This document shows, one piece after another, positions 26,083 to 38,837 of a DNA stretch of 64,000 nucleotides. The number at the start of each line of letters is the position of its first letter. Position 1 is the first letter of the stretch. Source of the DNA: Osmia lignaria lignaria (lineage: Eukaryota > Arthropoda > Insecta > Hymenoptera > Megachilidae). The notes beneath the pieces were generated by a model that worked only from the letters and a program-made list of their open reading frames with translations, did no database searches and had not been told where the DNA came from. A program made the translations under genes and the position numbers. The DNA is taken from positions 14,075,501 to 14,139,500 of the forward strand of contig NW_027478166.1 of the NCBI RefSeq assembly GCF_051020975.1, written 5' to 3'.

Positions 26083-27048
26083 TCAGATGCGTAGTTCTCG
26101 AGATATATCAAGATATTTAAAAGTTCCGAAGCCGCACCAACATAATAGAGATACAGAAACACCGTGGCCCCTTTCTTTGAGATAACTCTGCACTATTGCG
26201 ACCTGCAAATGCCACTTCCAGCTTAGCTGTGCAGAAGAAGAACAACAAGAAGAAGAAATATCTCGAAATATGTCCGTCAGGCCCCTTCCCTTGAGATAAA
26301 TCTGCAAATATCTCGGAAACGAAGCGAGCTATGGCAAAATGTTAAGAGACCTTTTTTGTAGAGAATTAAGTTTCCTACTTTTTATGCTCTACGATATTTT
26401 TTGATCAGATGCGTAGTTCTCGAGATATATCAAGATATTTAAAAGCTCCGAAGCCGCACCAACATAATAGAGATACAGAAACACCGTGGCCCCTTTCTTT
26501 GAGATAACTCTGCACTATTGCGAGCTGCAAATGCCACTTCCAGCTTAGCTGTGCAGAAGAAGAACAACAAGAAGAAGAAATATCTCGAAATATGTCCGTC
26601 AGGCACTTTCCCTTGAGATAAATCTGCAAATATCTCGCAAACGAAGCGAGCTATGGCAAAATGTTAAGAGACCTTTTTTGTGGAGAATTAAGTTTCCTAC
26701 TTTTTATGTTGTATGATATTTTTTGATCAGATGCGTAGTTCTCGAGATATATCAAGATATTTAAAAGTTCCGAAGCTGCACCAACATAATAGAGGTACAG
26801 AAACACCGTGGCCTCTTTCTCTGAGATAACTCTGCACTATTGCGAGCTGCAAATGCCACTTCCAGCTTAACTGTGCAGAAGAAGAACAACAAGAAGAAGA
26901 AATATCTCAAAATATGTCCGTCAGGCCCCTTCCCTTGAGATAAATCTGCAAATACCTCGGAAACGAAGCGAGCTATGGCAAAATGTTAAGAGACCTTTTT
27001 TGTAGAGAATTAAGTTTCCTACAATTTATGTTCTATGACATTTTTTGA
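26083..27048. repeat. 3-monomer higher-order repeat K-M-C*, copy 2 (966 bp)
   Basis: Appears identical to the preceding 966 bp, including TATGCTCTACGAT, CTCGCAAACG, the GTGGAGAATTAAG variant after M, and TATGACATTTTTTG. This makes it among the youngest duplications in the window. Confidence 0.9.
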
Positions 27049-28014
27049 TCAGATGCGTAGTTCTCGAGATATATCAAGATATTTAAAAGTTCCGAAGCCG
27101 CACCAACATAATAGAGATACAGAAACACCGTGGCCCCTTTCTTTGAGATAACTCTGCACTATTGCGACCTGCAAATGCCACTTCCAGCTTAGCTGTGCAG
27201 AAGAAGAACAACAAGAAGAAGAAATATCTCGAAATATGTCCGTCAGGCCCCTTCCCTTGAGATAAATCTGCAAATATCTCGGAAACGAAGCGAGCTATGG
27301 CAAAATGTTAAGATACCTTTTTTGTAGAGAATTAAGTTTCCTACTTCTTATGTTCTATGATATTTTTTGATCAGATGCGTAGTTCTCGAGATATATCAAG
27401 ATATTTAAAAGTTGCGAAGCCGCACCAACATAATAGAGATACAGAAACACCGTGGCCCCTTTCTTTGAGATAACTATGCACTATTGCGCGCTGCAAATGC
27501 CACTTCCAGCTTAGCTCTGCAGAAGAAGAACAACAAGAAGAAGAAATATTTCGAAATATGTCCGTCAGGCCCCTTCCCTTGAGATAAATCTGCAAATATC
27601 TCGGAAACGAAGCGAGCTATGGCAAAATGTTAAGAGACCTTTTTTGTAGAGAATTAAGTTTCCTACTTTTTATGCTCTACGATATTTTTTGATCAGATGC
27701 GTAGTTCTCGAGATATATCAAGATATTTAAAAGCTCCGAAGCCGCACCAACATAATAGAGATACAGAAACACCGTGGCCCCTTTCTTTGAGATAACTCTG
27801 CACTATTGCGAGCTGCAAATGCCACTTCCAGCTTAGCTGTGCAGAAGAAGAACAACAAGAAGAAGAAATATCTCGAAATATGTCCGTCAGGCACTTTCCC
27901 TTGAGATAAATCTGCAAATATCTCGCAAACGAAGCGAGCTATGGCAAAATGTTAAGAGACCTTTTTTGTGGAGAATTAAGTTTCCTACTTTTTATGTTGT
28001 ATGATATTTTTTGA
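27049..28014. repeat. 3-monomer unit K-L-M
   Basis: K at 27049 as in the two preceding units, then L at 27371 (CTCTGCAG, ATATTTCG) that ends with the TATGCTCTACGAT word seen at the end of K in the preceding repeats, then M at 27693 with CTCGCAAACG. Relative to K-M-C* an L has been inserted and the C* is missing. The junction between L and the M flank is probably inside the right part of the L monomer. Confidence 0.75.
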
Positions 28015-29302
28015 TCAGATGCGTAGTTCTCGAGATATATCAAGATATTTAAAAGTTCCAAAGCCGCACCAACATAATAGAGATACAGAAACACCGTGGC
28101 CCCTTTCTTTGAGATAACTATGCACTATTGCGCGCTGCAAATGCCACTTCCAGCTTAGCTGTGCAGAAGAAGAACAACAAGAAGAAGAAATATCTCGAAA
28201 TATGTCCTTCAGGCCCCTTCCCTTGAGATAAATCTGCAAATATCTCGGAAACGAAGCGAGCTATGGCAAAATGTTAAGCGACCTTTTTTGTAGAGAATTA
28301 TGTTTCCTACAATTTACGTTCTATGATATTTTTTGATCAGAAGCGTAGTTCTCGAGATATATCGAGATATTTAAAAGATCCGAAGCCCCACCAACATAAT
28401 AGAGATACAGAAACACCGTGGCCCCTTTCTTTGAAATAACTATGCACTATTGCGCGCTGCAAATGCCACTTCCAGCTTAGCTGTGCAGAAGAAGAACAAC
28501 AAGAAGAAGAAATATCTGGAAATATGTCCGTCAGACCCCTTCCCTTGAGATAAATCTGCAAATATCTCGGAAACGAAGCGAGCTATGGCAAAATGTTAAG
28601 CGACCTTTTTTGTAGAGAATTATGTTTCCTACAATTTACGTTCTATGATATTTTTTGATCAGAAGCGTAGTTCTCGAGATATATCGAGATATTTAAAAGA
28701 TCCGAAGCCCCACCAACATAATAGAGATACAGAAACACCGTGGCCCCTTTCTTTGAGATAACTCTGCACTATTGCGACCAGCAAATGCCACTTCCAGCTT
28801 AGCTGTGCAGAAGAAGAACAAGAAGAAGAAGAAATATCTCGAAATATGTCCGTCAGGCCCCTTCCCTTGAGATAAATCTGCAAATATCTCGGAAACGAAG
28901 CGAGCTATGGCAAAATGTTAAGATACCTTTTTTGTAGAGAATTAAGTTTCCTACTTTTTATGTTCTATGATATTTTTTGATCAAATGCGTAGTTCTCGAG
29001 ATATATCAAGATATTTAAAAGTTGCGGAGCCGCACCAACATAATAGAGATACAGAAACACCGTGGCCCCTTTCTTTGAGATAACTCTGCACTATTGCGAG
29101 CTGCAAATGCCACTTCCAGCTTAGCTGTGCAGAAGAAGAACAACAAGAAGAAGAAATATCTCGAAATATGTCCGCCTGTCCCCTTCCCTTGAGATAAATC
29201 TACAAATATCTCGGAAACGAAGCAAGCTATGGCAAAATGTTAAGAGACCTTTTTTGTAGAGAATTAAGTTTCCTACTTTTTATGTTCTATGATATTTTTC
29301 GA
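28015..29302. repeat. Four divergent monomers between two HOR regions
   Basis: 28015 and 28337 both end with TTAAGCGACC and ATTATGTTTCC. 28337 and 28659 both carry ATCGAGATATTTAAAAGATC and AAGCCCCACC. 28337 alone has ATCTGGAAATATG and TTGAAATAAC. 28981 has TTGCGGAGC, GATCAAATGCG, CCGCCTGTCC and ATCTACAAAT. The last monomer holds several bases I see nowhere else in the window, suggesting it has escaped recent homogenisation. Confidence 0.75.
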
Positions 29303-31234
29303 TCAGATGCGTAGTTCTCGAGATATATCAAGATATTTAAAAGTTCCGAAGCAGCACCAACATAATAGAGATGCAGAAACACCGTGGCCCCTTTCTTTGA
29401 GACAACTCTGCACTATTGCGAGCTGGAAATGCCACTTCCAGTTTAGGTGTGCAGAAGAAGAACAACAAGAAGAAGAAATATCCCGAAATATGTCCGTCAG
29501 GCCCCTTCCCTTGAGATAAATCTGCAAGTATCTCGGAAACGAAGCGAGCTATGGCAAAATGTTAAGAGACCTTTTTTGTAGAGAATTAAGTTTCCTACTT
29601 TTTATGTTCTATGATATTTTTTGATCAGATGCGTAGTTCTCGAGATATATCAAGATATTTAAAAGTTCCGAAGCCGCACCAACATAATAGAGATACAGAA
29701 ACACCGTGGCCCCTTTCTTTGAGATAACTCTGCACTATTGCGAGCTGCAAATGCCACTTCCCGCTTAGCTGTGCAGAAGAAGAACAACAAGAAGAAGAAA
29801 TATCTCGAAATATGTATGTCAGGCCCCTTCCCTTGAGATAAATCTGCAAATATCTCGGAAACGAAGCGAGCTATGGCAAAATGTTAAGAGACCTTTTTTG
29901 TAGAGAATTATGTTTCCTACAATTTACGTTCTATGATATTTTTTGATCAGAAGCGTAGTTCTCGAGATATATCAAGATATTTAAAAGTTGCGACGCCGCA
30001 CCAACATAATAGAGATACAGAAACACCGTGGCCCCTTTCTTTGAGATAACTCTGCACTATTGCGACCTGCAAATGCCACTTCCAGCTTAGCTGTGCAGAA
30101 GAAGAACAACAAGAAGAAGAAATATCTCGAAATATGTCCGTCAGGCCCCTTCCCTTGAGATAAATCTGCAAATATCTCGGAAACGAAGCGAGCTATGGCA
30201 AAATGTTAAGATACCTTTTTTGTAGAGAATTAAGTTTCCTACTTCTTATGTTCTATGATATTTTTTGATCAGATGCGTAGTTCTCGAGATATATGAAGAT
30301 ATTTAAAAGTTCCGAAGCTGCACCAACATAATAGAGGTACAGAAACACCGTGGCCTCTTTCTCTGAGATAACTCTGCACTATTGCGAGCTGCAAATGCCA
30401 CTTCCAGCTTAGCTGTGCAGAAGAAGAACAACAAGAAGAAGAAATATCCCGAAATATGTCCGTCAGGCCCCTTCCCTTGAGATAAATCTGCAAGTATCTC
30501 GGAAACGAAGCGAGCTATGGCAAAATGTTAAGAGACCTTTTTTGTAGAGAATTAAGTTTCCTACTTTTTATGTTCTATGATATTTTTTGATCAGATGCGT
30601 AGTTCTCGAGATATATCAAGATATTTAAAAGTTCCGAAGCCGCACCAACATAATAGAGATACAGAAACACCGTGGCCCCTTTCTTTGAGATAACTCTGCA
30701 CTATTGCGAGCTGCAAATGCCACTTGCAGCTTAGCTGTGCAGAAGAAGAACAACAAGAAGAAGAAATATCTCGAAATATGTATGTCAGGCCCCTTCCCTT
30801 GAGATAAATCTGCAAATATCTCGGAAACGAAGCGAGCTATGGCAAAATGTTAAGAAACCTTTTTTGTAGAGAATTATGTTTCCTACAATTTACGTTCTAT
30901 GATATTTTTTGATCAGAAGCGTAGTTCTCGAGATATATCAAGATATTTAAAAGTTGCGACGCCGCACCAACATAATAGAGATACAGAAACACCGTGGCCC
31001 CTTTCTTTGAGATAACTCTGCACTATTGCGACCTGCAAATGCCACTTCCAGCTTAGCTGTGCAGAAGAAGAACAACAAGAAGAAGAAATATCTCGAAATA
31101 TGTCCGTCAGGCCCCTTCCCTTGAGATAAATCTGCAAATATCTCGGAAACGAAGCGAGCTATGGCAAAATGTTAACATACCTTTTTTGTAGAGAATTAAG
31201 TTTCCTACTTCTTATGTTCTATGATATTTTTTGA
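29303..31234. repeat. N-J-K units with a C/N hybrid monomer
   Basis: Order: N (29303), J, K, C/N hybrid (30269), J, K. The right half of N plus J plus K (TTGCGACGCCGC) repeats at an offset of 966 bp. The hybrid starts as C/H (ATATGAAG, GCTGCACC, CTCTGAG) and ends as N (ATATCCCG, CTGCAAGT), switching between about 30365 and 30448. J at 29625 has CTTCCCGC and J at 30591 CTTGCAGC. The N at 29303 also has GAGACAAC, which opens a longer + strand reading frame. Confidence 0.8.
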
Positions 31235-32200
31235 TCAGATGCGTAGTTCTCGAGATATATCAAGATATTTAAAAGTTGCGAAGCCGCACCAACATAATAG
31301 AGATACAGAAACACCGTGGCCCCTTTCTTTGAGATAACTATGCACTATTGCGCGCTGCAAATGCCACTTCCAGCTTAGCTCTGCAGAAGAAGAACAACAA
31401 GAAGAAGAAATATTTCGAAATATGTCCGTCAGGCCCCTTCCCTTGAGATAAATCTGCAAATATCTCGGAAACGAAGCGAGCTGTGGCAAAATGTTAAGAG
31501 ACCTTTTTTGTAGAGAATTAAGTTTCCTACTTTTTATGTTCTACGATATTTTTTGATCAGATGCGTAGTTCTCGAGATATATCAAGATATTTAAAAGCTC
31601 CGAAGCCGCACCAACATAATAGAGATACAGAAACACCGTGGCCCCTTTCTTTGAGATAACTCTGCACTATTGCGACCTGCAAATGCCACTTCCAGCTTAG
31701 CTGTGCAGAAGAAGAACAACAAGAAGAAGAAATATCTCGAAATATGTCCGTCAGGCCCCTTCCCTTGAGATAAATCTGCAAATATCTCGGAAACGAAGCG
31801 AGCTATGGCAAAATGTTAAGATACCTTTTTTGTAGAGAATTAAGTTTCCTACTTCTTATGTTCTATGATATTTTTTGATCAGATGCGTAGTTCTCGAGAT
31901 ATATCAAGATATTTAAAAGTTGCGAAGCCGCACCAACATAATAGAGATACAGAAACACCGTGGCCCCTTTCTTTGAGACAGCTCTGCACTATTGCGAGCT
32001 GGAAATGCCACTTCCAGTTTAGCTGTGCAGAAGAAGAACAACAAGAAGAAGAAATATCCCGAAATATGTCCGTCAGGCCCCTTCCCTTGAGATAAATCTG
32101 CAAGTATCTCGGAAACGAAGCGAGCTATGGCAAAATGTTAAGAGACCTTTTTTGTAGAGCATTAAGTATCCTACTTTTTATGTTCTATGATATTTTTTGA
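31235..32200. repeat. L, K/M, N trimer, copy 1 of a dispersed repeat
   Basis: L at 31235 ends with GAGCTGTGGCAAAATG, a variant of the usual GAGCTATGGC seen again only at 37919. It is followed by 31557 (AGCTCCGAAG with GCGACCTGC) and N at 31879 (TTGCGAAG, GAGACAGCTC, ATATCCCG). The same three monomers with the same rare words recur at 37675-38640, 6440 bp (20 monomers) away, so blocks have moved or been copied over at least that distance. The second and third monomers also recur at 33167-33810. Confidence 0.8.
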
Positions 32201-35200
32201 TCAGATGCGTAGTTCTCGAGATATATCAAGATATTTAAAAGTTCCGAAGCCGCACCAACATAATAGAGATACAGAAACACCGTGGCCCCTTTCTTTGAGA
32301 TAACTCTGCACTATTGCGAGCTGCAAATGCCACTTGCAGCTTAGCTGTGCAGAAGAAGAACAACAAGAAGAAGAAATATCTCGAAATATGTATGTCAGGC
32401 CCCTTCCCTTGAGATAAATCTGCAAATATCTCGGAAACGAAGCGAGCTATGGCAAAATGTTAAGAGACCTTTTTTGTAGAGAATTATGTTTCCTACAATT
32501 TACGTTCTATGATATTTTTTGATCAGAAGCGTAGTTCTCGAGATATATCAAGATATTTAAAAGTTCCGAAGCTGCACCAACATAATAGAGGTACAGAAAC
32601 ACCGTGGCCTCTTTCTCTGAGATAACTCTGCACTATTGCGAGCTGCAAATGCCACTTCCAGCTTAGCTGTGCAGAAGAAGAACAACAAGAAGAAGAAATA
32701 TCCCGAAATATGTCCGTCAGGCCCCTTCCCTTGAGATAAATCTGCAAGTATCTCGGAAACGAAGCGAGCTATGGCAAAATGTTAAGAGACCTTTTTTGTA
32801 GAGAATTAAGTTTCCTACTTTTTATGTTCTATGATATTTTTTGATCAGATGCGTAGTTCTCGAGATATATCAAGATATTTAAAAGTTCCGAAGCCGCACC
32901 AACATAATAGAGATACAGAAACACCGTGGCCCCTTTCTTTGAGATAACTCTGCACTATTGCGAGCTGCAAATGCCACTTGCAGCTTAGCTGTGCAGAAGA
33001 AGAACAACAAGAAGAAGAAATATCTCGAAATATGTATGTCAGGCCCCTTCCCTTGAGATAAATCTGCAAATATCTCGGAAACGAAGCGAGCTATGGCAAA
33101 ATGTTAAGAGACCTTTTTTGTAGAGAATTATGTTTCCTACAATTTACGTTCTATGATATTTTTTGATCAGAAGCGTAGTTCTCGAGATATATCAAGATAT
33201 TTAAAAGCTCCGAAGCCGCACCAACATAATAGAGATACAGAAACACCGTGGCCCCTTTCTTTGAGATAACTCTGCACTATTGCGACCTGCAAATGCCACT
33301 TCCAGCTTAGCTGTGCAGAAGAAGAACAACAAGAAGAAGAAATATCTCGAAATATGTCCGTCAGGCCCCTTCCCTTGAGATAAATCTGCAAATATCTCGG
33401 AAACGAAGCGAGCTATGGCAAAATGTTAAGATACCTTTTTTGTAGAGAATTAAGTTTCCTACTTCTTATGTTCTATGATATTTTTTGATCAGATGCGTAG
33501 TTCTCGAGATATATCAAGATATTTAAAAGTTGCGAAGCCGCACCAACATAATAGAGATACAGAAACACCGTGGCCCCTTTCTTTGAGACAGCTCTGCACT
33601 ATTGCGAGCTGGAAATGCCACTTCCAGTTTAGCTGTGCAGAAGAAGAACAACAAGAAGAAGAAATATCCCGAAATATGTCCGTCAGGCCCCTTCCCTTGA
33701 GATAAATCTGCAAGTATCTCGGAAACGAAGCGAGCTATGGCAAAATGTTAAGAGACCTTTTTTGTAGAGCATTAAGTTTCCTACTTTTTATGTTCTATGA
33801 TATTTTTTGATCAGATGCGTAGTTCTCGAGATATATCAAGATATTTAAAAGTTCCGAAGCCGCACCAACATAATAGAGATACAGAAACACCGTGGCCCCT
33901 TTCTTTGAGATAACTCTGCACTATTGCGAGCTGCAAATGCCACTTGCAGCTTAGCTGTGCAGAAGAAGAACAACAAGAAGAAGAAATATCTCGAAATATG
34001 TATGTCAGGCCCCTTCCCTTGAGATAAATCTGCAAATATCTCGGAAACGAAGCGAGCTATGGCAAAATGTTAAGAGACCTTTTTTGTAGAGAATCATGTT
34101 TCCTACGATTTACGTTCTATGATATTTTTTGATCAGAAGCGTAGTTTTCGAGATATATCGGGATATTTAAAAGATCCGAAGCCGCACCAACATAATAGAG
34201 ATACAGAAACACCGTGGCCCCTTTCTTTGAGATAACTCTGCACTATTGCGACCTGCAAATGCCACTTCCAGCTTAGCTGTGCAGAAGAAGAACAACAAGA
34301 AGAAGAAATATCCCGAAATATGTCCGTCAGGCCCCTTCCCTTGAGATAAATCTGCAAGTATCTCGGAAACGAAGCGAGCTATGGCAAAATGTTAAGAGAC
34401 CTTTTTTGTAGAGAATTAAGTTTCCTACTTTTTATGTTCTATGATATTTTTTGATCAGATGCGTAGTTCTCGAGATATATCAAGATATTTAAAAGTTCCG
34501 AAGCCGCACCAACATAATAGAGATACAGAAACACCGTGGCCCCTTTCTTTGAGATAACTCTGCACTATTGCGAGCTGCAAATGCCACTTCCAGCTTAGCT
34601 GTGCAGAAGAAGAACAACAAGAAGAAGAAATATCTCGAAATATGTATGTCAGGCCCCTTCCCTTGAGATAAATCTGCAAATATCTCGGAAACGAAGCGAG
34701 CTATGGCAAAATGTTAAGAGACCTTTTTTGTAGAGAATTATGTTTCCTACAATTTACGTTCTATGATATTTTTTGATCAGAAGCGTAGTTCTCGAGATAT
34801 ATCAAGATATTTAAAAGTTGCGACGCCGCACCAACATAATAGAGATACAGAAACACCGTGGCCCCTTTCTTTGAGATAACTCTGCACTATTGCGACCTGC
34901 AAATGCCACTTCCAGCTTAGCTGTGCAGAAGAAGAACAACAAGTAGAAGAAATATCTCGAAATATGTCCGTCAGGCCCCTTCCCTTGAGATAAATCTGCA
35001 AATATCTCGGAAACGAAGCGAGCTATGGCAAAATGTTAAGATACCTTTTTTGTAGAGAATTAAGTTTCCTACTTCTTATGTTCTATGATATTTTTTGATC
35101 AGATGCGTAGTTCTCGAGATATATCAAGATATTTAAAAGTCGCGAAGCCGCACCAACATAATAGAGATACAGAAACACCGTGGCCCCTTTCTTTGAGATA

Positions 35201-35742
35201 ACTATGCACTATTGCGCGCTGCAAATGCCACTTCCAGCTTAGCTCTGCAGAAGAAGAACAACAAGAAGAAGAAATATTTCGAAATATGTCCGTCAGGCCC
35301 CTTCCCTTGAGATAAATCTGCAAATATCTCGGAAACGAAGCGAGCTATGGCAAAATGTTAAGAGACCTTTTTTGTAGAGAATTAAGTTTCCTACTTTTTA
35401 TGTTCTACGATATTTTTTGATCAGATGCGTAGTTCTCGAGATATATCAAGATATTTAAAAGTTCCGAAGCCGCACCAACATAATAGAGATACAGAAACAC
35501 CGTGGCCCCTTTCTTTGAGATAACTCTGCACTATTGCGAGCTGCAAATGCCACTTCCAGCTTAGCTGTGCAGAAGAAGAACAACAAGAAGAAGAAATATC
35601 TCGAAATATGTATGTCAGGCCCCTTCCCTTGAGATAAATCTGCAAATATCTCGGAAACGAAGCGAGCTATGGCAAAATGTTAAGAGACCTTTTTTGTAGA
35701 GAATCATGTTTCCTACAATTTACGTTCTATGATATTTTTTAA
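32201..35742. repeat. J-rich mosaic: J, C/N, J, K/M, N, J, P/N, J, K, L, J
   Basis: Eleven monomers in which every second or third one is J (32201, 32845, 33811, 34455, 35421). N right halves (ATATCCCG, CTGCAAGT) at 32523, 33489 and 34133 are each followed by J, whatever the left half of the monomer was (C, N or P). Exchange has therefore happened mid-monomer while the N-to-J border stayed intact. K at 34777 has CAAGTAGAAG, and GAGAATCATGTTTCC precedes both P monomers (34133 and 35743). Confidence 0.75.
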
Positions 35743-36708
35743 TCAGAAGCGTAGTTTTCGAGATATATCGGGATATTTAAAAGATCCGAAGCCGCACCAA
35801 CATAATAGAGATACAGAAACACCGTGGCCCCTTTCTTTGAGATAACTCTGCACTATTGCGACCTGCAAATGCCACTTCCAGCTTAGCTGTGCAGAAGAAG
35901 AACAACAAGAAGAAGAAATATCTCGAAATATGTCCGTCAGGCCCCTTCCCTTGAGATAAATCTGCAAATATCTCGGAAACGAAGCGAGCTATGGCAAAAT
36001 ATTAAGATACCTTTTTTGTAGAGAATTAGGTTTCCTACTTTTTATGTTCTATGATATTTTTTGATCAGATGCGTAGTTCTCGAGATATATCCAGATATTT
36101 AAAAGTTCCGAAGCGGCACCAACATAATAGAGATACAGAAACACCGTGGCCCCTTTCTTTGAGGTAACTCTGCACTATTGCGAGCTGCAAATGCCACTTC
36201 CAGCTTAGCTGTGCAGAAGAAGAACAACAAGAAGAAGAAATATCTCAAAATATGTCCGTCAGGCCCCTTCCCTTGAGATAAAGCTGCAAATATCTCGGAA
36301 ACGAAGCGAGCTATGGCAAAATGTTAAGATACCGTTTTTGTAGAGAATTAAGTTTCCTACTTTTTATGTTCTATGATATTTTTTGATCAGATGCGTAGTT
36401 CTCGAGATATATCAAGATATTTAAAAGTTCCGAAGCTGCACCAACATAATAGAGGTACAGAAACACCGTGGCCTCTTTCTCTGAGATAACTCTGCACTAT
36501 TGCGAGCTGCAAATGCCACTTCCAGCTTAGCTGTGCAGAAGAAGAACAACAAGAAGAAGAAATATCTCGAAATATGTCCGTCAGGCCCCTTCCCTTGAGA
36601 TAAATCTGTAAATATCTCGGAAACGAAGCGAGCTATGGCAAAATGTTAAGAGACCTTTTTTGTAGAGAATTATGTTTCCTACAATTTACGTTCTATGATA
36701 TTTTTTGA
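35743..36708. repeat. P-B-C trimer, copy 1 (966 bp)
   Basis: P (CGGGATATTT, AGATCCG, GCGACCTGC), B (ATATCCAGATATTT, GCGGCACC, GAGGTAAC, CTCAAAATATG), C (GCTGCACC). Private bases here are TTTTTTAATCAG at the left border, AAAATATTAAGATACC, GATACCGTTTTTG and ATCTGTAAATATC. It repeats next door. P-B-C or P/D-B-C recurs at 39929, 42183, 44437, 47657 and 49589. Confidence 0.85.
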
Positions 36709-37674
36709 TCAGAAGCGTAGTTTTCGAGATATATCGGGATATTTAAAAGATCCGAAGCCGCACCAACATAATAGAGATACAGAAACACCGTGGCCCCTTT
36801 CTTTGAGATAACTCTGCACTATTGCGACCTGCAAATGCCACTTCCAGCTTAGCTGTGCAGAAGAAGAACAACAAGAAGAAGAAATATCTCGAAATATGTC
36901 CGTCAGGCCCCTTCCCTTGAGATAAACCTGCAAATATCTCGGAAACGAAGCGAGCTATGGCAAAATGTTAAGATACCTTTTTTGTAGAGAATTAGGTTTC
37001 CTACTTTTTATGTTCTATGATATTTTTTGATCAGATGCGTAGTTCTCGAGATATATCCAGATATTTAAAAGTTCCGAAGCGGCACCAACATAATAGAGAT
37101 ACAGAAACACCGTGGCCCCTTTCTTTGAGGTAACTCTGCACTATTGCGAGCTACAAATGCCACTTCCAGCTTAGCTGTGCAGAAGAAGAACAACAAGAAG
37201 AAGAAATATCTCAAAATATGTCCGTCAGGCCCCTTCCCTTGAGATAAAGCTGCAAATATCTCGGAAACGAAGCGAGCTATGGCAAAATGTTAAGATACCT
37301 TTTTTGTAGAGAATTAAGTTTCCTACTTTTTATGTTGTATGATATTTTTTGATCAGATGCGTAGTTCTCGAGATATATCAAGATATTTAAAAGTTCCGAA
37401 GCTGCACCAACATAATAGAGGTACAGAAACACCGTGGCCTCTTTGTCTGAGATAACTCTGCACTATTGCGAGCTGCAAATGCCACTTCCAGCTTAGCTGT
37501 GCAGAAGAAGAACAACAAGAAGAAGAAATATCTCGAAATATGTCCGTCAGGCACCTTCCCTTGAGATAAATCTGCAAATATCTCGGAAACGAAGCGAGCT
37601 AAGGCAAAATGTTAAGAGACCTTTTTTGTAGAGAATTAAGTTTCCTACTTTCTATGTTGTATGATATTTTTTGA
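36709..37674. repeat. P-B-C trimer, copy 2 (966 bp)
   Basis: Same order as the preceding trimer. P has GATAAACCTGC (otherwise only at 40141 and 42395), B has GAGCTACAAATG, and C has TTTGTCTGAG with GGCACCTTCC and GAGCTAAGGC. Part of this unit is copied again from about 40147, 3220 bp away. Confidence 0.85.
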
Positions 37675-38723
37675 TCAGATGCGTAGTTCTCGAGATATAT
37701 CAAGATATTTAAAAGTTGCGAAGCCGCACCAACATAATAGAAATACAGAAACACCGTGGCCCCTTTCTTTGAGATAACTATGCACTATTGCGCGCTGCAA
37801 ATGCCACTTCCAGCTTAGCTCTGCAGAAGAAGAACAACAAGAAGAAGAAATATTTCGAAATATGTCCGTCAGGCCCCTTCCCTTGAGATAAATCTGCAAA
37901 TATCTCGGAAACGAAGCGAGCTGTGGCAAAATGTTAAGAGACCTTTTTTGTAGAGAATTAAGTTTCCTACTTTTTATGTTCTACGATATTTTTTGATCAG
38001 ATGCGTAGTTCTCGAGATATATCAAGATATTTAAAAGCTCCGAAGCCGCACCAACATAATAGAGATACAGAAACACCGTGGCCCCTTTCTTTGAGATAAC
38101 TCTGCACTATTGCGACCTGCAAATGCCACTTCCAGCTTAGCTGTGCAGAAGAAGAACAACAAGAAGAAGAAATATCTCGAAATATGTCCGTCAGGCCCCT
38201 TCCCTTGAGATAAATCTGCAAATATCTCGGAAACGAAGCGAGCTATGGCAAAATGTTAAGATACCTTTTTTGTAGAGAATTAAGTTTCCTACTTCTTATG
38301 TTCTATGATATTTTTTGATCAGATGCGTAGTTCTCGAGATATATCAAGATATTTAAAAGTTGCGAAGCCGCACCAACATAATAGAGATACAGAAACACCG
38401 TGGCCCCTTTCTTTGAGACAGCTCTGCACTATTGCGAGCTGGAAATGCCACTTCCAGTTTAGCTGTGCAGAAGAAGAACAACAAGAAGAAGAAATATCCC
38501 GAAATATGTCCGTCAGGCCCCTTCCCTTGAGATAAATCTGCAAGTATCTCGGAAACGAAGCGAGCTATGGCAAAATGTTAAGAGACCTTTTTTGTAGAGC
38601 ATTAAGTTTCCTACTTTTTATGTTCTATGATATTTTTTGATCAGATGCGTAGTTCTCGAGATATATCAAGATATTTAAAAGTTCCGAAGCCGCACCAACA
38701 TAATAGAGATACAGAAACACCGT

Positions 38724-38769
38724 GGCCCCTTTCTTTGAGATAACTCTGCACTATTGCGAGCTGCAAATG
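38724..38769 (+). repeat. Internal direct repeat, first copy (monomer nt 84-129)
   Basis: Starts GGCCCCTTTCTTTGAG and ends GCGAGCTGCAAATG. Its first 27 bases match nt 198-224 of the same monomer with three mismatches at an offset of 114 bp. After a length difference of 12 bp the match resumes at GCGAGCT and a GCAAATG/GCAAAATG word. It recurs in every monomer, so the duplication predates the array. Confidence 0.75.
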
Positions 38770-38790
38770 CCACTTCCAGCTTAGCTGTGC

Positions 38791-38816
38791 AGAAGAAGAA
38801 CAACAAGAAGAAGAAA
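38791..38816 (+). repeat. GAA/CAA purine-rich microsatellite-like tract
   Basis: Runs of GAA and CAA triplets at nt 151-176 of the monomer. It is the only low-complexity part of the unit and the place where the window's only detectable length change occurred (one GAA lost in 55385-55703). Variants replace CAACAAG with CAACGAG (classes E, G), CAAGAAG (class I) or CCACAAG (some B). Confidence 0.85.
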
Positions 38817-38837
38817 TATCTCGAAATATGTCCGTCA

